This document shows, one piece after another, positions 42,346 through 53,400 of a stretch of 64,000 nucleotides of DNA. This DNA is from Lumbricus rubellus. Taxonomy: Eukaryota > Annelida > Clitellata > Crassiclitellata > Lumbricidae. The translations under genes were made by a program, and so were the position numbers. The notes beneath the pieces were generated by a model, which was not told the DNA's origin, made no database searches, and worked only from the letters and a program-made list of their open reading frames with translations. The stretch lies in the NCBI GenBank assembly GCA_945859605.1, contig OX243814.1, positions 31,626,502-31,690,501 on the forward strand, written 5' to 3'. Position 1 is the stretch's first letter; every line of letters begins with the position of its first letter.

Positions 42346-44141
42346 TTCTGATAGTCGGCGTGAATTAAAAAAAAGCTAGAAGAAATTTGTGACAAGCCAG
42401 TTTTATAGTTTTTAGTTAGGTAATATCATGTAGTATAACATACTAAAACCTACAAAGCGAATGTCATTAGGAAAATTCACAATTTAACACCAAAGTAGCG
42501 CACTTAATGACACACATTTTAGGCTGTAATTCTGTGTACAGTCGGCGGATGTGCACAATCCTGGTGTCTGTTGTCCGTGTTTAGTGGGTCAGATAACCGA
42601 ATGATATTGAAATTAAGGGGCCATTCCACATGCTTTACAAGATCGACAAAGATTCGACATGCATAACTAAATTTAAAATATGCAGGGGCGAGCCATGAAC
42701 AAAATTCAGGAGTTCCATTCCGGGTTTTTAAAAACTTTCCAATGGTCTTGGACGCAAAATACACAGAATTCTTTTAAAATTAGAATTTTTATTTCGGGCT
42801 TGAAACCGCCAAAACACCTCCTAAACGGGGGAGGGTTATGAAAAAATTATATTATTATGTAGGCCTAATATATTTACGGGCCGAACGAGCCCTTAGATTA
42901 AGAATTTTCAACAACTTTTAATTAGCAATACTTACTTACTTAAATAGCCCAATATGAAACAGGTGTTCACAAGCACTCATCCAGCAAGCACTTGTCAGCA
43001 GAGTGAAGAAATTCTTACACTGATACTGTGTCAGGACTTAGATATTGTCTCTTGCTCTCTAAGCTAATAGACCTAAGAGAAAGAATTGATGTCCTCATTC
43101 ATTACCCTGCTTGCAAATATTGGCAGGTAAAGTACGGTCATGAAAACAATTAGGTCCATAGATACAATGTGTTCTAGTTGCATGAGAGTGGTAATTAAGT
43201 GTGCAGCATTCATACATACACGGGATCCTTAGTGTCCACATTGTACAGAGAGTGATGCACTCATCAAAGCACAGAATATGACAATTACAGGCCTATATAG
43301 ATAGTTATGCAACTTTGCAACACTATATAGATCTATGACAGTCACTAACATTCCACCTATAAAAGAATTCAAGCATAAACATGCCATATATCGATATAAG
43401 ACAGACTAGACAGTTGTTAATATAGAAATCTTTATTCATTAATTACAGCAGCATGTACAAAAAATTTAAAGAAACCAGAACAAAGCAGAATGAACTAAAA
43501 AAAGTGCTTGAGAACAACCTTAATTCCTTTTTAAACACATAATTATGTACATCTATGGGAGTACACAACTGAAATTATATGGTTTCAATGGAATGAGGTA
43601 ATAGGTGTGGGTGGAGTTAAGTAACTGTTAGGGTTGCGTGAGTCCCAATGGAGTTCAATGTTGGCAAGCCAACAGGATGGAGCGGATCGTTCTGTCATGA
43701 TGGATATCATATCTGTCTTTCATTGTGGTTTCTATTGGATCAAAACAGGAGATGTAATGCATGCCCGGTTTGTTGGAAAAATTGTGGTTTATTTGATGAA
43801 CAAAGTCTTTCAGGATGTCACTTAGAAGAGAGAAAATTGAAATGCCATGGAGGAAATTTTTGAGTGTAAATTGGAACTGGGTTGCATGTTTATGTCGGAA
43901 ACGTGCAATTTAATCATATAATTTTTGTGAAATTTATTTGTTTCATAAGCGTTTAAAGTTAATTCGGCCTTAGAATGCATAAACGTGCTAGGAATTGATT
44001 CGATTTTAACTGGTAGTTCAACCTCTTAACAATATGTAGCATTTCCGTAGCAATATGTAATTGAGTTGATCGATAATTTGCTTCACTATGTTATTAATGT
44101 CTGCAGAAATGTCTGTAATAGGGGCGGAATCCACAGCTTAG

Positions 44142-44570
44142 TCAAACTTCTGTTATGAATGCTGGCGATATTTTCATGGTCAAACTGTGTATCACATATG
44201 CTGCCTCACAATAGTTTTGCTGCAGCGTCGATCTGCTTACCCGGTACTCTCCTTTCATTTCAATGTCTGCATCCATGTCATTGTTCCATTTGTCACTGAT
44301 TATAATACGTGAGGCCATACTTTTGAAGCATATTACATCCCTGACACCACTAACACCAGCAAACCATATATCATCACCATAATGCACCTTTAACAATTCC
44401 TTCAAATGCTTCACAGAAAAGATATTGCATGGTTCATCAGCTAACTTTCTCATCTCTTCCTGAACATCAATGATTGTGCACAATTCACCGAAGTTTGCCT
44501 TCATTGACTGACATGTCTGAAATACTTGCAGCACATCATCTCTATCTCTGACCCCTACTGCTGCTGCCAC
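44142..44570 (-). CDS. Unrecognised ORF inside the inverted-repeat element
   Basis: 142 codons with protein-like composition: VFQTCQSMKANFGELCTI, FSVKHLKELLKVHYGDDIWF, VICFKSMASRIIISDKW. The 'LKELLKVHYGD ... VICFKSMASRII' pattern reminds me of modules in uncharacterised repetitive invertebrate proteins, but I cannot name the family. The true start may lie further upstream in another exon, since the frame remains open before the first Met. It is probably element-encoded. Confidence 0.4.
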   Translation of the reverse strand: MAAAVGVRDRDDVLQVFQTCQSMKANFGELCTIIDVQEEMRKLADEPCNIFSVKHLKELLKVHYGDDIWFAGVSGVRDVICFKSMASRIIISDKWNNDMDADIEMKGEYRVSRSTLQQNYCEAAYVIHSLTMKISPAFITEV

Positions 44571-44714
44571 TGATGTCCATGCCTTTGCGGTCTCTCGTCT
44601 TGACTATTGAAGTTCCCTTCTTTGGGGTTCTCGGTGATCCAGATCGGGTGTCTTGAGCGCGTTCTGCCTTCTGCACACAGCAGCACGTCTTATAGGTCGT
44701 ATTATTTGACCAAG

Positions 44715-44900
44715 CTACGTGGTACATGCGTAATGTACTCCACTGGCTTTCTATTACACATAGGATAACCTATAGGGTTTCTGCATTAGTCTGTCGCTGC
44801 ATGGAGGGTCTGTCTCTCATGTACCTGCAGGAGCTCTGCTGTCCCACCTCTGGTGTCTGGCGGTGATCTGACCTCCAATCAGCTGATCAAGCGGAGCCTG
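44715..44900 (+). mobile_element. LINE reverse transcriptase fragment
   Basis: Translates as VLHWLSITHRITYRVSALV and CMEGLSLMYLQELC, matching the LHWLPV...RI.YK...GLAP.YL pattern of LINE C-termini. Frame and length are degraded. Confidence 0.65.
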
Positions 44901-46065
44901 GATGTCTAGCCATGTATTGGTATATAGCGTTTTCATCACACCGAGTACTAGCTTTCTCAGCCTTTCTAAGATGGGATTTATTCCTCTTGATTGCGCAAAT
45001 GCAGTCTCGTTAGAATCGCTAGTCGAAGAACTAGTAACAAAACGGCAAATTATGCATTTTATCCTCGCATAGCTCAGCCGTATCTGCCCGATACGCCATT
45101 ATCGCTCAACTCAATTACAAATTGCTACAAAAATGCTACACAACGTTAACAGGTTAAACTACCCGATAAAATCGAAGCAATCCCTAACAATTTTTCGTAA
45201 TCTAACACCGAACTAACTTTAAACGCGAATTAAACAACAAATTTCGCAAAATTATACTATTAAATTGTACGTTGCCGACATAAACATGAAACGAAAGACT
45301 GTAACTGCCTTCTTACGCCATGGTAACTCCTACTCAAAAAAGACTACGCAGGGTCTAAATGCGCCAAACAAGTAGTCCCAGGTTTAAGTTCAAACTTCAC
45401 ATTTTCCTAATTGTAGGTTCTCTGTAGGTTTTTATGGGAATGAAACTAGACTATACTAAACCCATTGCAAATATAATTGGCTTGTCACAAATTTCTTCTA
45501 GCTTTTGAAATTTTTGGTTTAATTCTGGCCTACTATGATGGAACAGACTGTGGATACTAATAAAAACAGTCTAGGGCGTTTGGAACTCCTATAGTCAATT
45601 ATATAATCGAGTCCATCGAAGCCGAGCCGAGTTCGAGATGTCCCAAGTCTATCAGCATTAAAAAACACTGCAACAATGAACTTGGTGGCATAGAAATATA
45701 ACAGAACTATTAATGCAGAAAGATTGTTAGTGTGAATTACACTTTAAAAAACGCCAAACTTGATAAAGTTCTGTTCGATAATGTGGCACTCCATGGCCAA
45801 ATAATAATTCTTCTAAATTCTAAGCACACATTCAACAGGCGCATTCGTGGTAAGAGTAGCCAAAACTGTAGTCGACTAGTTGTGGCAGTTTTTATTTGCC
45901 TGATCTGTCCAGAAATCTTTACTTTGAGACCAAGTCTGCGAGTCGTATTCGGGTTCGTGGCTACGAGCCCAAGACCTAGTCGTCACAGTCTAAGTCTGGT
46001 TTGGGGATTCAGGTTTCGAGGATTGTTGCTGGACCCACGATATTATAACCATAGTACTGCTTGGT

Positions 46066-46483
46066 AAAATTCTATGACGACGCGGTAGCAATTCTATAAC
46101 GACGCGGTAGCAAGTAAACATCATGTCGGCAAAAGATCCGCGCATAATAGAGCCCATAAATCCAACTTCTAGTTTGCCGAGAATTCTTTTAATCGATCCA
46201 GCTTCTGTTTAGGCAAGAATTTGTTCGATAAATTTCGCTTCTATGTCGTCCGCAAATATTTTTATTCAATTTGTCATTAAAAATTATTGTTCATCAATCC
46301 AGCTTCAATTTCAGCAGAATGACTGCACTAACCCTAAAACTAACCCTAACCGACCCTCACGACGCCTAACCTGAGCCCTAACCGACCCTCACGCGTAAAA
46401 TCCATGATGTTTACTTGCTACCGCGTCGTTATAGAATTGCTACCGCGTCGTTATAGAATTGCTACCGCGTCGTCATAGAATTT
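46066..46483. mobile_element. Foldback element with 22-bp subterminal repeats
   Basis: The left end carries two copies and the right end three inverted copies of 'attctataacgacgcggtag' (22-bp period with ca), continuing into AGTAAACATCATG on the left and CATGATGTTTACTT on the right. The interior has CCTAAC/CGACCCTCACG repeats. It ends about 110 bp before the ORF at 46596. Confidence 0.85.
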
Positions 46484-46595
46484 AACCTACTGCTTTATAG
46501 GAAATGTGCAAATTATTAAATAAATGTGTATCAACATTTGGTGTATGTGAATATTTGATTGAGCCGCATAACACTATATATTGTTCTCTTGCAGA

Positions 46596-47249
46596 ATGGC
46601 TTACTACTACCAGCCAGTAGATGGTACGGTTACATCAAGAATAGCAGTGGGTCCAGACGGATCGACAATCTTCGCAAGACCTTCACTTACGGCTGTGCCT
46701 CCTCCAGCATCTCACATCGGTCATTCGATGGGACCATCGCCCGTCTCCCAAGTCGTCTTTCCATCTTGCCAGTCGATGGCACAATTCTACCGCCAGCCAA
46801 TGATGGCGCCGATGACCCTGGCTCCGTATCAGTTTGGTATGAGACCAACTTTGGTGGCTCCGTCAAACATGGCGTACCAGCCAATGGGGGTGGCACCACC
46901 CTCAGCTCCACTGACCCAACTTGTGCCTCGGCCTTATGTTGGCGGGCCGATGGGTGCCGCTCCGCAGCAGGGTATCTCGTTTGTGATGGGTGGAACCCCA
47001 GGCTCAGTTGCTTCCAATGGACTGTATTCGGTTGTTCCCAGCTATAACTTCCCCGCGACAAGCATGTATCAGTACCCAGCGATCTCAAGTCCTTACTGCC
47101 AGAACCCACCACCGTTAGCCTCTCCCTACCTTCCACCACCCCATCATCCTGCTCGAGTCCCCATTGTACCCGGTCCTGTCGTCGCTTTGGGACGCGGTAC
47201 AATGGCCGTCAACTCACATGTGCCTCGAGGAGCAAGTTATCGGCCTTAA
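46596..47249 (+). CDS. Pro/Met/Tyr-rich protein, probable terminal exon
   Basis: 217 codons starting MAYYYQPVDGTVTSRIAVGP and ending AVNSHVPRGASYRP. The ATG lies one base after a strong acceptor (ttgttctcttgcag), so this is either a 3' terminal exon with a 5' untranslated leader or the last part of a longer protein. Composition is rich in P, M, A, S, Y and G with no helix, signal or Cys pattern, like disordered tails of RNA-associated proteins (weak analogy). Regular codon use, GC content above the flanks and a long open frame support coding. I do not recognise the family. The minus ORF at 46687-47202 is its shadow. Confidence 0.6.
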   Translation: MAYYYQPVDGTVTSRIAVGPDGSTIFARPSLTAVPPPASHIGHSMGPSPVSQVVFPSCQSMAQFYRQPMMAPMTLAPYQFGMRPTLVAPSNMAYQPMGVAPPSAPLTQLVPRPYVGGPMGAAPQQGISFVMGGTPGSVASNGLYSVVPSYNFPATSMYQYPAISSPYCQNPPPLASPYLPPPHHPARVPIVPGPVVALGRGTMAVNSHVPRGASYRP

Positions 47250-47892
47250 GCTTATTTTGAATCTCCATAGGTGGAAACGCGTGCGACGGCGGAAGTATAT
47301 TTTATAGATAAGTCCCTTTTCTAAATCCAATCGATGCCTTTTAAATGCAATTATTATTCTATTCACTCTTTGTTTTATCGCTGCAAGTCGCTTTGAGTCA
47401 ACGTCGATGATCTGCATTTTCTCGGGCAATATAGATTCGTTGAGTCAATCATCATTCTCAGTAATTTTAAGCAAACGAAGGCTTAACGTTCGAGAATATT
47501 TTGTTATTTGTTTTCCGATTAGTTTGAGAAATCTACGAGCGGTTAATCGTGATATAATGCGGAATTTAAGATCTTTGCGAGGAACGTATGGTCTTGCACG
47601 TATGAAAGTTAATGTGTGTGAGTGTGTGTGTGGACATCTATACAATTATTATATACCCATCTCATAAAATTTCATAGAAGTGATACTGCGAATGTGTTAC
47701 ATTGTTCTTTGCAATGGCCGTGCCATTTGAAATGCCTGCACCTGCGTGTGCTTGGAACTTTTAGGTTGTCATGTTTCAGAGTCCCGACATGTATGCCCAA
47801 TAACATTAACAGTTTGTTTTCATCAATTAATATACCTAAACTGCTTGTTAGTGCCTTTAAGGTTCACTACAAATTGATCTGAACAAGATAAA

Positions 47893-48243
47893 CTATCGAC
47901 TGAAACATTTTACATTAGTATGAAGTAACGTATGAGTGAACTTTTCTACCAAGACATTACTTACGAGCATTATATCAAGATTTTCTCTTGTTGCCCAAGC
48001 TGTATAGATTTCCTGAAAGTCAATCACATCTATTTCATCGTTTCTTAGTAGCTTTACACCATCAGTGTTAATTTTCGAGTCATAAAAGCTGCAATGTTTG
48101 TTATGAAGGACAGTTAACTTGTACACATCATGATTGTTATGTGTTATCTTGTTTGTCATAAATGTTCTGCTTTTTCTTGCAAGTCTTCTGTAGTCTTTGT
48201 TGTCAAATGAACACCAATCATAGATCGAGTAGGTATTTTCCAT
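47893..48243 (-). CDS. Unrecognised ORF, possible exon
   Basis: 117 codons with protein-like composition (YDWCSFDNKDYRRLARKSR, DVYKLTVLHNKHCSFYDS, DEIDVIDFQEIYTAWATREN). A GTAAGT follows ATGCTC near 47960, so it could be an exon ending there. No family recognised and no partner exons found; a repeat-derived fragment is also possible. Confidence 0.25.
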   Translation of the reverse strand: MENTYSIYDWCSFDNKDYRRLARKSRTFMTNKITHNNHDVYKLTVLHNKHCSFYDSKINTDGVKLLRNDEIDVIDFQEIYTAWATRENLDIMLVSNVLVEKFTHTLLHTNVKCFSR

Positions 48244-48989
48244 TGTTCCCCATTGGCCTTACTTACCCCCTCCAGTCCAGTTTCAATGCCTAGATCAAGT
48301 TGCCTTGGTGATCTTCTAAGGTTAATTATTATTATTATTATTATCCATTTGCTGAACATGCAGTATCCCAGCTAATCCCAACGTAACAGTTCTCATGTGT
48401 TGGTGAAACGTGATTACTAGCAACACGGTCAAGATGGGAGGCCATTCCACGAGGCAAACGCAAGGACTGAAAGGGTTTAATTAATGTTGCATTGTTGAAG
48501 GAACAAATACTTTAGTTTGGATCATTAAGCAAACAAATCTGTGGCTAAACAAACCAAAATTGGCAACAAGTTCATGCATGCAGAAACTGACAGATAACTT
48601 CATAGTGCATAACTAAATGGAGCAGAGACAGTCATTCATCAGATGTGCCAAATAATAGAGTGGACTAATTATTAGCAAATAGAAATGATGCCATGGTCAA
48701 TCATGTCAAAGGTCACTCTGACATGATTGAATAGAGTCAAAAGGATAACTGGGGCCCTTCCATGGTGCCTCATATAAGTACAGGTAAAGTAGGTGAACCA
48801 AGAAAATTGGACTCGGTGGACATCTGCATTGGACAAAATTCTGCCACCATTGCACTTGGGCAAGTCCTTCCTTTACCCTTTGCATATGTGTGTCTTTAAT
48901 GGGCATCTGTAAACCACCCTACCCTATTCAACCTCGTTTAGCTTCCTCCAACCATTCACTATATTACCCCCCCCCCCCCATAGACCCGA

Positions 48990-49215
48990 CCTATTGCTTC
49001 CTTCTTCATACTAGAACTGCTATTGCTTAGTCTTGATCATTTTCTTCAATTGCACCATCTCTTTGGAATATGCTTTCTCCCCTGTTTACTCTACAATTCT
49101 TTCTGGCTATTCCTTTGTTCTTAAAACCTGCTTCTTCTCGCAGAGCTGTGCATACTGGGAGCACTTCTGAATGTTTCATCGTACCATAGGTGCTTTAAAA
49201 ATGCTCTAATACAAT
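48990..49215 (+). mobile_element. LINE 3'-end fragment
   Basis: Encodes SLWNMLSPLFTLQFF and ends 'tactgggagcacttctgaat', 'ataggtgctttaaaaatgct', with an AATACAATCC tail, as other LINE termini here. Confidence 0.65.
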
Positions 49216-49392
49216 CCAATACAGATGGGAATTTAAAAACACTGTGAATATAGTCAATGCTACACCACTGTCATGAAAAAATGGTTCCCAGTGGGGTACC
49301 TTTAGCACACTTGTCATTCAGCGTTAAAATTATTATATCCAAAATGACAACATTATTATAACAGATAACTCATCAGACATAATTATATACAT

Positions 49393-49450
49393 TTAATTCT
49401 GAGAATTCATGTAGCACCCCTTTCAAGAGACCTACTCAGAAGTGCTCAAC
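49393..49450 (-). repeat. LINE/SINE tail relic
   Basis: 'catgtagcacccctttcaag' and 'ctactcagaagtgct' in minus orientation. Confidence 0.5.
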
Positions 49451-50025
49451 GACTATTTACAGGTATATGGGTACATCCACATATGCATCTGCAATTCTGC
49501 ACAGCTCTGTAGTCATGGTACACCACAACACATTTTCTTTACATCTTAACTAAAATCACAACTGCAAACACAACATTACTTGCAGTTGGATTAAGCACGT
49601 CTTCCAATAAAGCAGACTGATACGTATATGCACAGATATGAGTATCGGTACTGTCCACTGGCAAAGCTCAGCACCCTAGAGTGATGCTCGTTTCCTGTAA
49701 TTTACAATAGACCTAATTAGTTTCTTCAACTTGGGCCAAAAAATGTCTATCATCAAGGCCCAAGCACGTCGTAATTAATTCATGTTAATCCTAACCCTAC
49801 TCCTAGTTTCACCAAACCCTATAATCATCGTGATTCAGCTATTATGCACAAATTAACATGTCAGCAATTAGCATGTCAGCAATTAACATGTCAGCAATTA
49901 ACATGTCAGCAATTAACACGACGTCCGAAATCTTCTCATGCGAAGAACTTTTGCTCAAGATTAATTACAATCGGTAGTGGATAAGGAGGCACCTGTGGAC
50001 GCTCACAGCTTGACGACTACATTAA

Positions 50026-50087
50026 CCCTTTAATGCCGAGATGGTCGTAAATGGTATGGAAAATCCTATACCTCCGGCATTAAAGTG
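50026..50087. mobile_element. TTAA-flanked mini hairpin element
   Basis: TTAA at 50022-50025 and 50088-50091 bound CCCTTTAATGCCGAGATGG...CCTCCGGCATTAAAGTG, a family member about 250 bp beyond the V-ATPase stop codon. Confidence 0.8.
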
Positions 50088-50335
50088 TTAAGGAAGCAGT
50101 ATCATCTTTTTTGTCAGAGAAGACAAGTCGTACACCCTGCAGGATATTCTCAGTTCATCACGACAACGCAATTACCCGCAAGTAACGTACGATAAAAATT
50201 CAAGCCAAGTCGAGTTTTCAAGTCCGCTGATCGATGACTGGGCGAAAGAAAAACCAGAGTAGATGTCCTGACAAAAAAAAACACTGTTGATCACGTTAAG
50301 TTCTGAAATCGATCAGCTGCTGTGATGTCAATAGA

Positions 50336-50438
50336 TCAGGTCTGACTTGACTCGGCGGCAATGGCGTCAGCCTTGTCGAAGATGAAAGGCTCGAATGGAT
50401 ATCCCTCGCCCTTGTAGAACTTGCTCTGAAATTCAACC
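50336..50438 (-). CDS. ATP6V0A: V-ATPase a terminal exon
   Basis: Acceptor ttttgtcttag; completes the Trp codon of LRLHW and encodes [18 protein letters not shown], then a short acidic tail and TGA. The C-terminal length is typical for the family. Confidence 0.95.
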
Positions 50439-53400
50439 CTAAGACAAAAGAGAAATATATTTCTTAGAATAATAGTACATAGAGATTTTAGTTTGTGAGC
50501 AAACGATTAAATCTTAGAAATGATTGAGAAGCACTTGGAGCCGAGAAAAAGTCAGTCGCGATGGGACTGTGTAGAAAGTTCTGTTTGAGATGTTGAAATC
50601 TTGAATGTAGTCATCAATGTAGAAGAGTTCCTGGTGTCTGATGAAAGATTGTTCCATATTCAGGGGAGGGGGCTGATGAGGTGAAGGATCTAGTTGCAGT
50701 TGTGGTGCGGTTAGAGTAGAAGACTAGTGTTATGGTAAGCATGTTCCTTGAGGGCGCAAGATTTTGCAGGAGATTGGAGAGGTATGAAGGAGTTTTCATT
50801 AGAATACCAATTTCACAGAAAGTACCTAGAATTTCAGGTGGTTCAACAAACCCCATTTACATTAACCCATTTACCGGCTACCCCGAGCGGCACTCGGGCT
50901 GCGTTATCTTTCATTATACGGCTAGCCCGAGTGGGCCTCGGGCTGTACTTTGCAAGCGGACAGCTACTCCGCAAGCCCGAGTCTCTCTCGGGGAAAGATA
51001 TATATGGGTTTAGTATTCATTTATTCGTCAGGTGGAACTTATTTTTGGAATATTTTTGTTGCACCTTTATCCAAAATGGCGTCGAAGAGAGTATATAGCG
51101 CAAGTCAAGATCGGCAAATTCTCTTAGATAGCATAATATACATTTTTATTTTATGTATAATATTTATGTATACATGTATATAATAATATAATATAATATA
51201 CTAATATAACATATAATATAATAAATAATATAATAATAATATAAAAATATATAATAATAATATAATATAGTATAATAATATATAATATTAATAAAATATT
51301 ATGTTATAATATAATAATATAGTACTATTATAATATAATAATATAATATATCTAATAATGATAATATATCTAATAATAATAATATATATAATTTATTTAT
51401 ATATTTTTTATATATAATATATTTTACATATTTTTTCCCAAAAATAATTGGCCGCCATGGTGACAGATTCAAGAATTTTAATGGACGGCAAAGGGGTTAA
51501 TGAAATCCTTCTCAAAGCGATCATTTAAAATTCCACTTATTTAATATAATTCAAATTAATTTGTGCGATGTCTTTATCAAAAAACATTTTAGCAACAAAT
51601 CACCAGGCAGGTCTAGGGGTCTACTTGAGCAAATCACATACCAATGTAGTCGAAGAGTATGTAGGAAAGCGGAAAGTCCTTCCATTAGGAGTAGGATGAC
51701 AACTGTGAGACAGATCCAGGGTGTAAACACCAGAAACGTTGCAATTCCAGACGCAGCGGAAACACCAAAGAACGTGAATCCCTTCCGCAAAACCATCGTC
51801 CACAAAACCTCCGAGAGTTCTGCAGACAAAACATACAACAACCACAGAATCAATCACTTAGTCAATCACTTAACACACAAACCAATTACCACACAAACCA
51901 ATTACCACACAAACCAATTACCACACAAACCAATTACCACACAAACCAATTACCAGACATCAACTCTCAACCAATAACTTGGTTTGATAAGAATAGTTGA
52001 TTCATATTATAAACTAACAATGTAACAATCGAACAATAAGATCATGACGGGCAGAACGAATTTTAAAGATTGGACGAGAGAGCTCTAAAAGTGGTTTGGC
52101 AAAGGAACCGCGTCAGAGGTGGACAGCGGTGAGACCCTTTGTCCGAAAACATTTCTCAACGACCCTTTTATTTTTTCTGATGAACTTTTTTAGTATTTGT
52201 TACGTGTATGTGTAACAAATTTGATGAATGCATTGGCCTATTGTTAAACATGCGACCCGGCTAAGACCGGCAATGGCAGGTCACGAAAATCAATGCTGCA
52301 TCGCAGAACCGGACAGACCCGGCTCACTTTCAGCCCTGGATGGGACAAAAATTTGCTTTTGTGTTACCCTATACTATCGGTTGGACCTTCTATTGTAACA
52401 ATTCTACAAAAACAGAAGAAAGAAGCCGATATACCTGCATGTGCCAAACTCAACGCCCACAGACGTAAATATGAAGCCGTGTGGGAGACACAGCCCAAGC
52501 AATACTCGATCGTGTGAATGCTCTGGTAGATGAGGGCATCACCTAAACTGAACTGCAATAAAACAAAACAAACAACATTTTCAGTCACAGTATTTAAAGG
52601 GTTAAAGAGTGTCCAACAAAGTAGCATGTATTTTCACTCTGGAAACCAGTTTAAAGCAAGATTATGATGACAAACAGTAAAAAGTTAAATGTTAGCAAAT
52701 CCACAGTACACTTGTTTGAAGTTCAGCCACACAGCAGCCATCTACAATATTGGCAATCTCATTCTGACATACTCATTACACACCTGGTTCAACATTTATA
52801 CTAATAACAAAGTAAGTAAGTAAGAATATTCTTTAATAGATCACCAGCAAACGCACAGTAGTTTACAGAGGAAATAAATAATAGAAAAACATTTATGCAA
52901 AGTTATACAACATAATGGCAGTCTCAAAGCAGTTAGACTTCCCTATGCACAAGACAACTAATGTTCATCTTTAGTCTATGTCAATTCACTTAAATTTCTG
53001 AATGAACATTCCAGTGAAACAAGTTCAAATCAAACTCTAGACCAGTTTCTTTAAATCAATTGCCACAAGCTAGTTTTTTTTCGTATCAGCTTCAAACTTA
53101 TCGACATGTTCTGCATATTTTTGCACACATTTTCCACCTCTCCCAAAACTTTAGCCCTTTAATGACAGGTTTCCCATACCATTTACTACCATCTCGGCAT
53201 TAAAGGGTTAACACACCTTTTTCCAGTACACCACGAGTGGTGTTCAATGACTTACCTCTTTTTCTTCGCTGACCACATGTGGTACGTCCTCGTCACTCGC
53301 ATGATGAACCACTTCTCCACCGTCCTGATCATGAAGACGGATATCTCCACTCTGAATGGAAAGCGCTGATTGAGATGCCTGTTACGGAAGCAGATGATCA

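Larger units (their letters stand above)
42361..45530. mobile_element. Candidate DNA transposon, about 3.1 kb, long imperfect inverted repeats
   Basis: 'aagctagaagaaatttgtga' at the left (from about 42374) is matched in inverse by 'tcacaaatttcttctagctt' at about 45485-45505, with further weaker pairing on both sides (ctacaaag/ctctgtagg inside, gaattcac-like outside). The interior includes a minus-strand ORF at 44142-44570 and a LINE fragment at 44715-44900. No target duplication was identified. Confidence 0.55.

Noticed and set aside
46316..46400. Interstitial telomere
   Set aside because: CCTAAC-like units are few, mixed with CGACCCTCACG and confined to the loop of a foldback element.
46687..47202. 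171-codon minus-strand ORF
   Set aside because: It is the antisense shadow of the GC-richer plus-strand ORF; composition is Arg/Gly/Glu-rich with no splice context.
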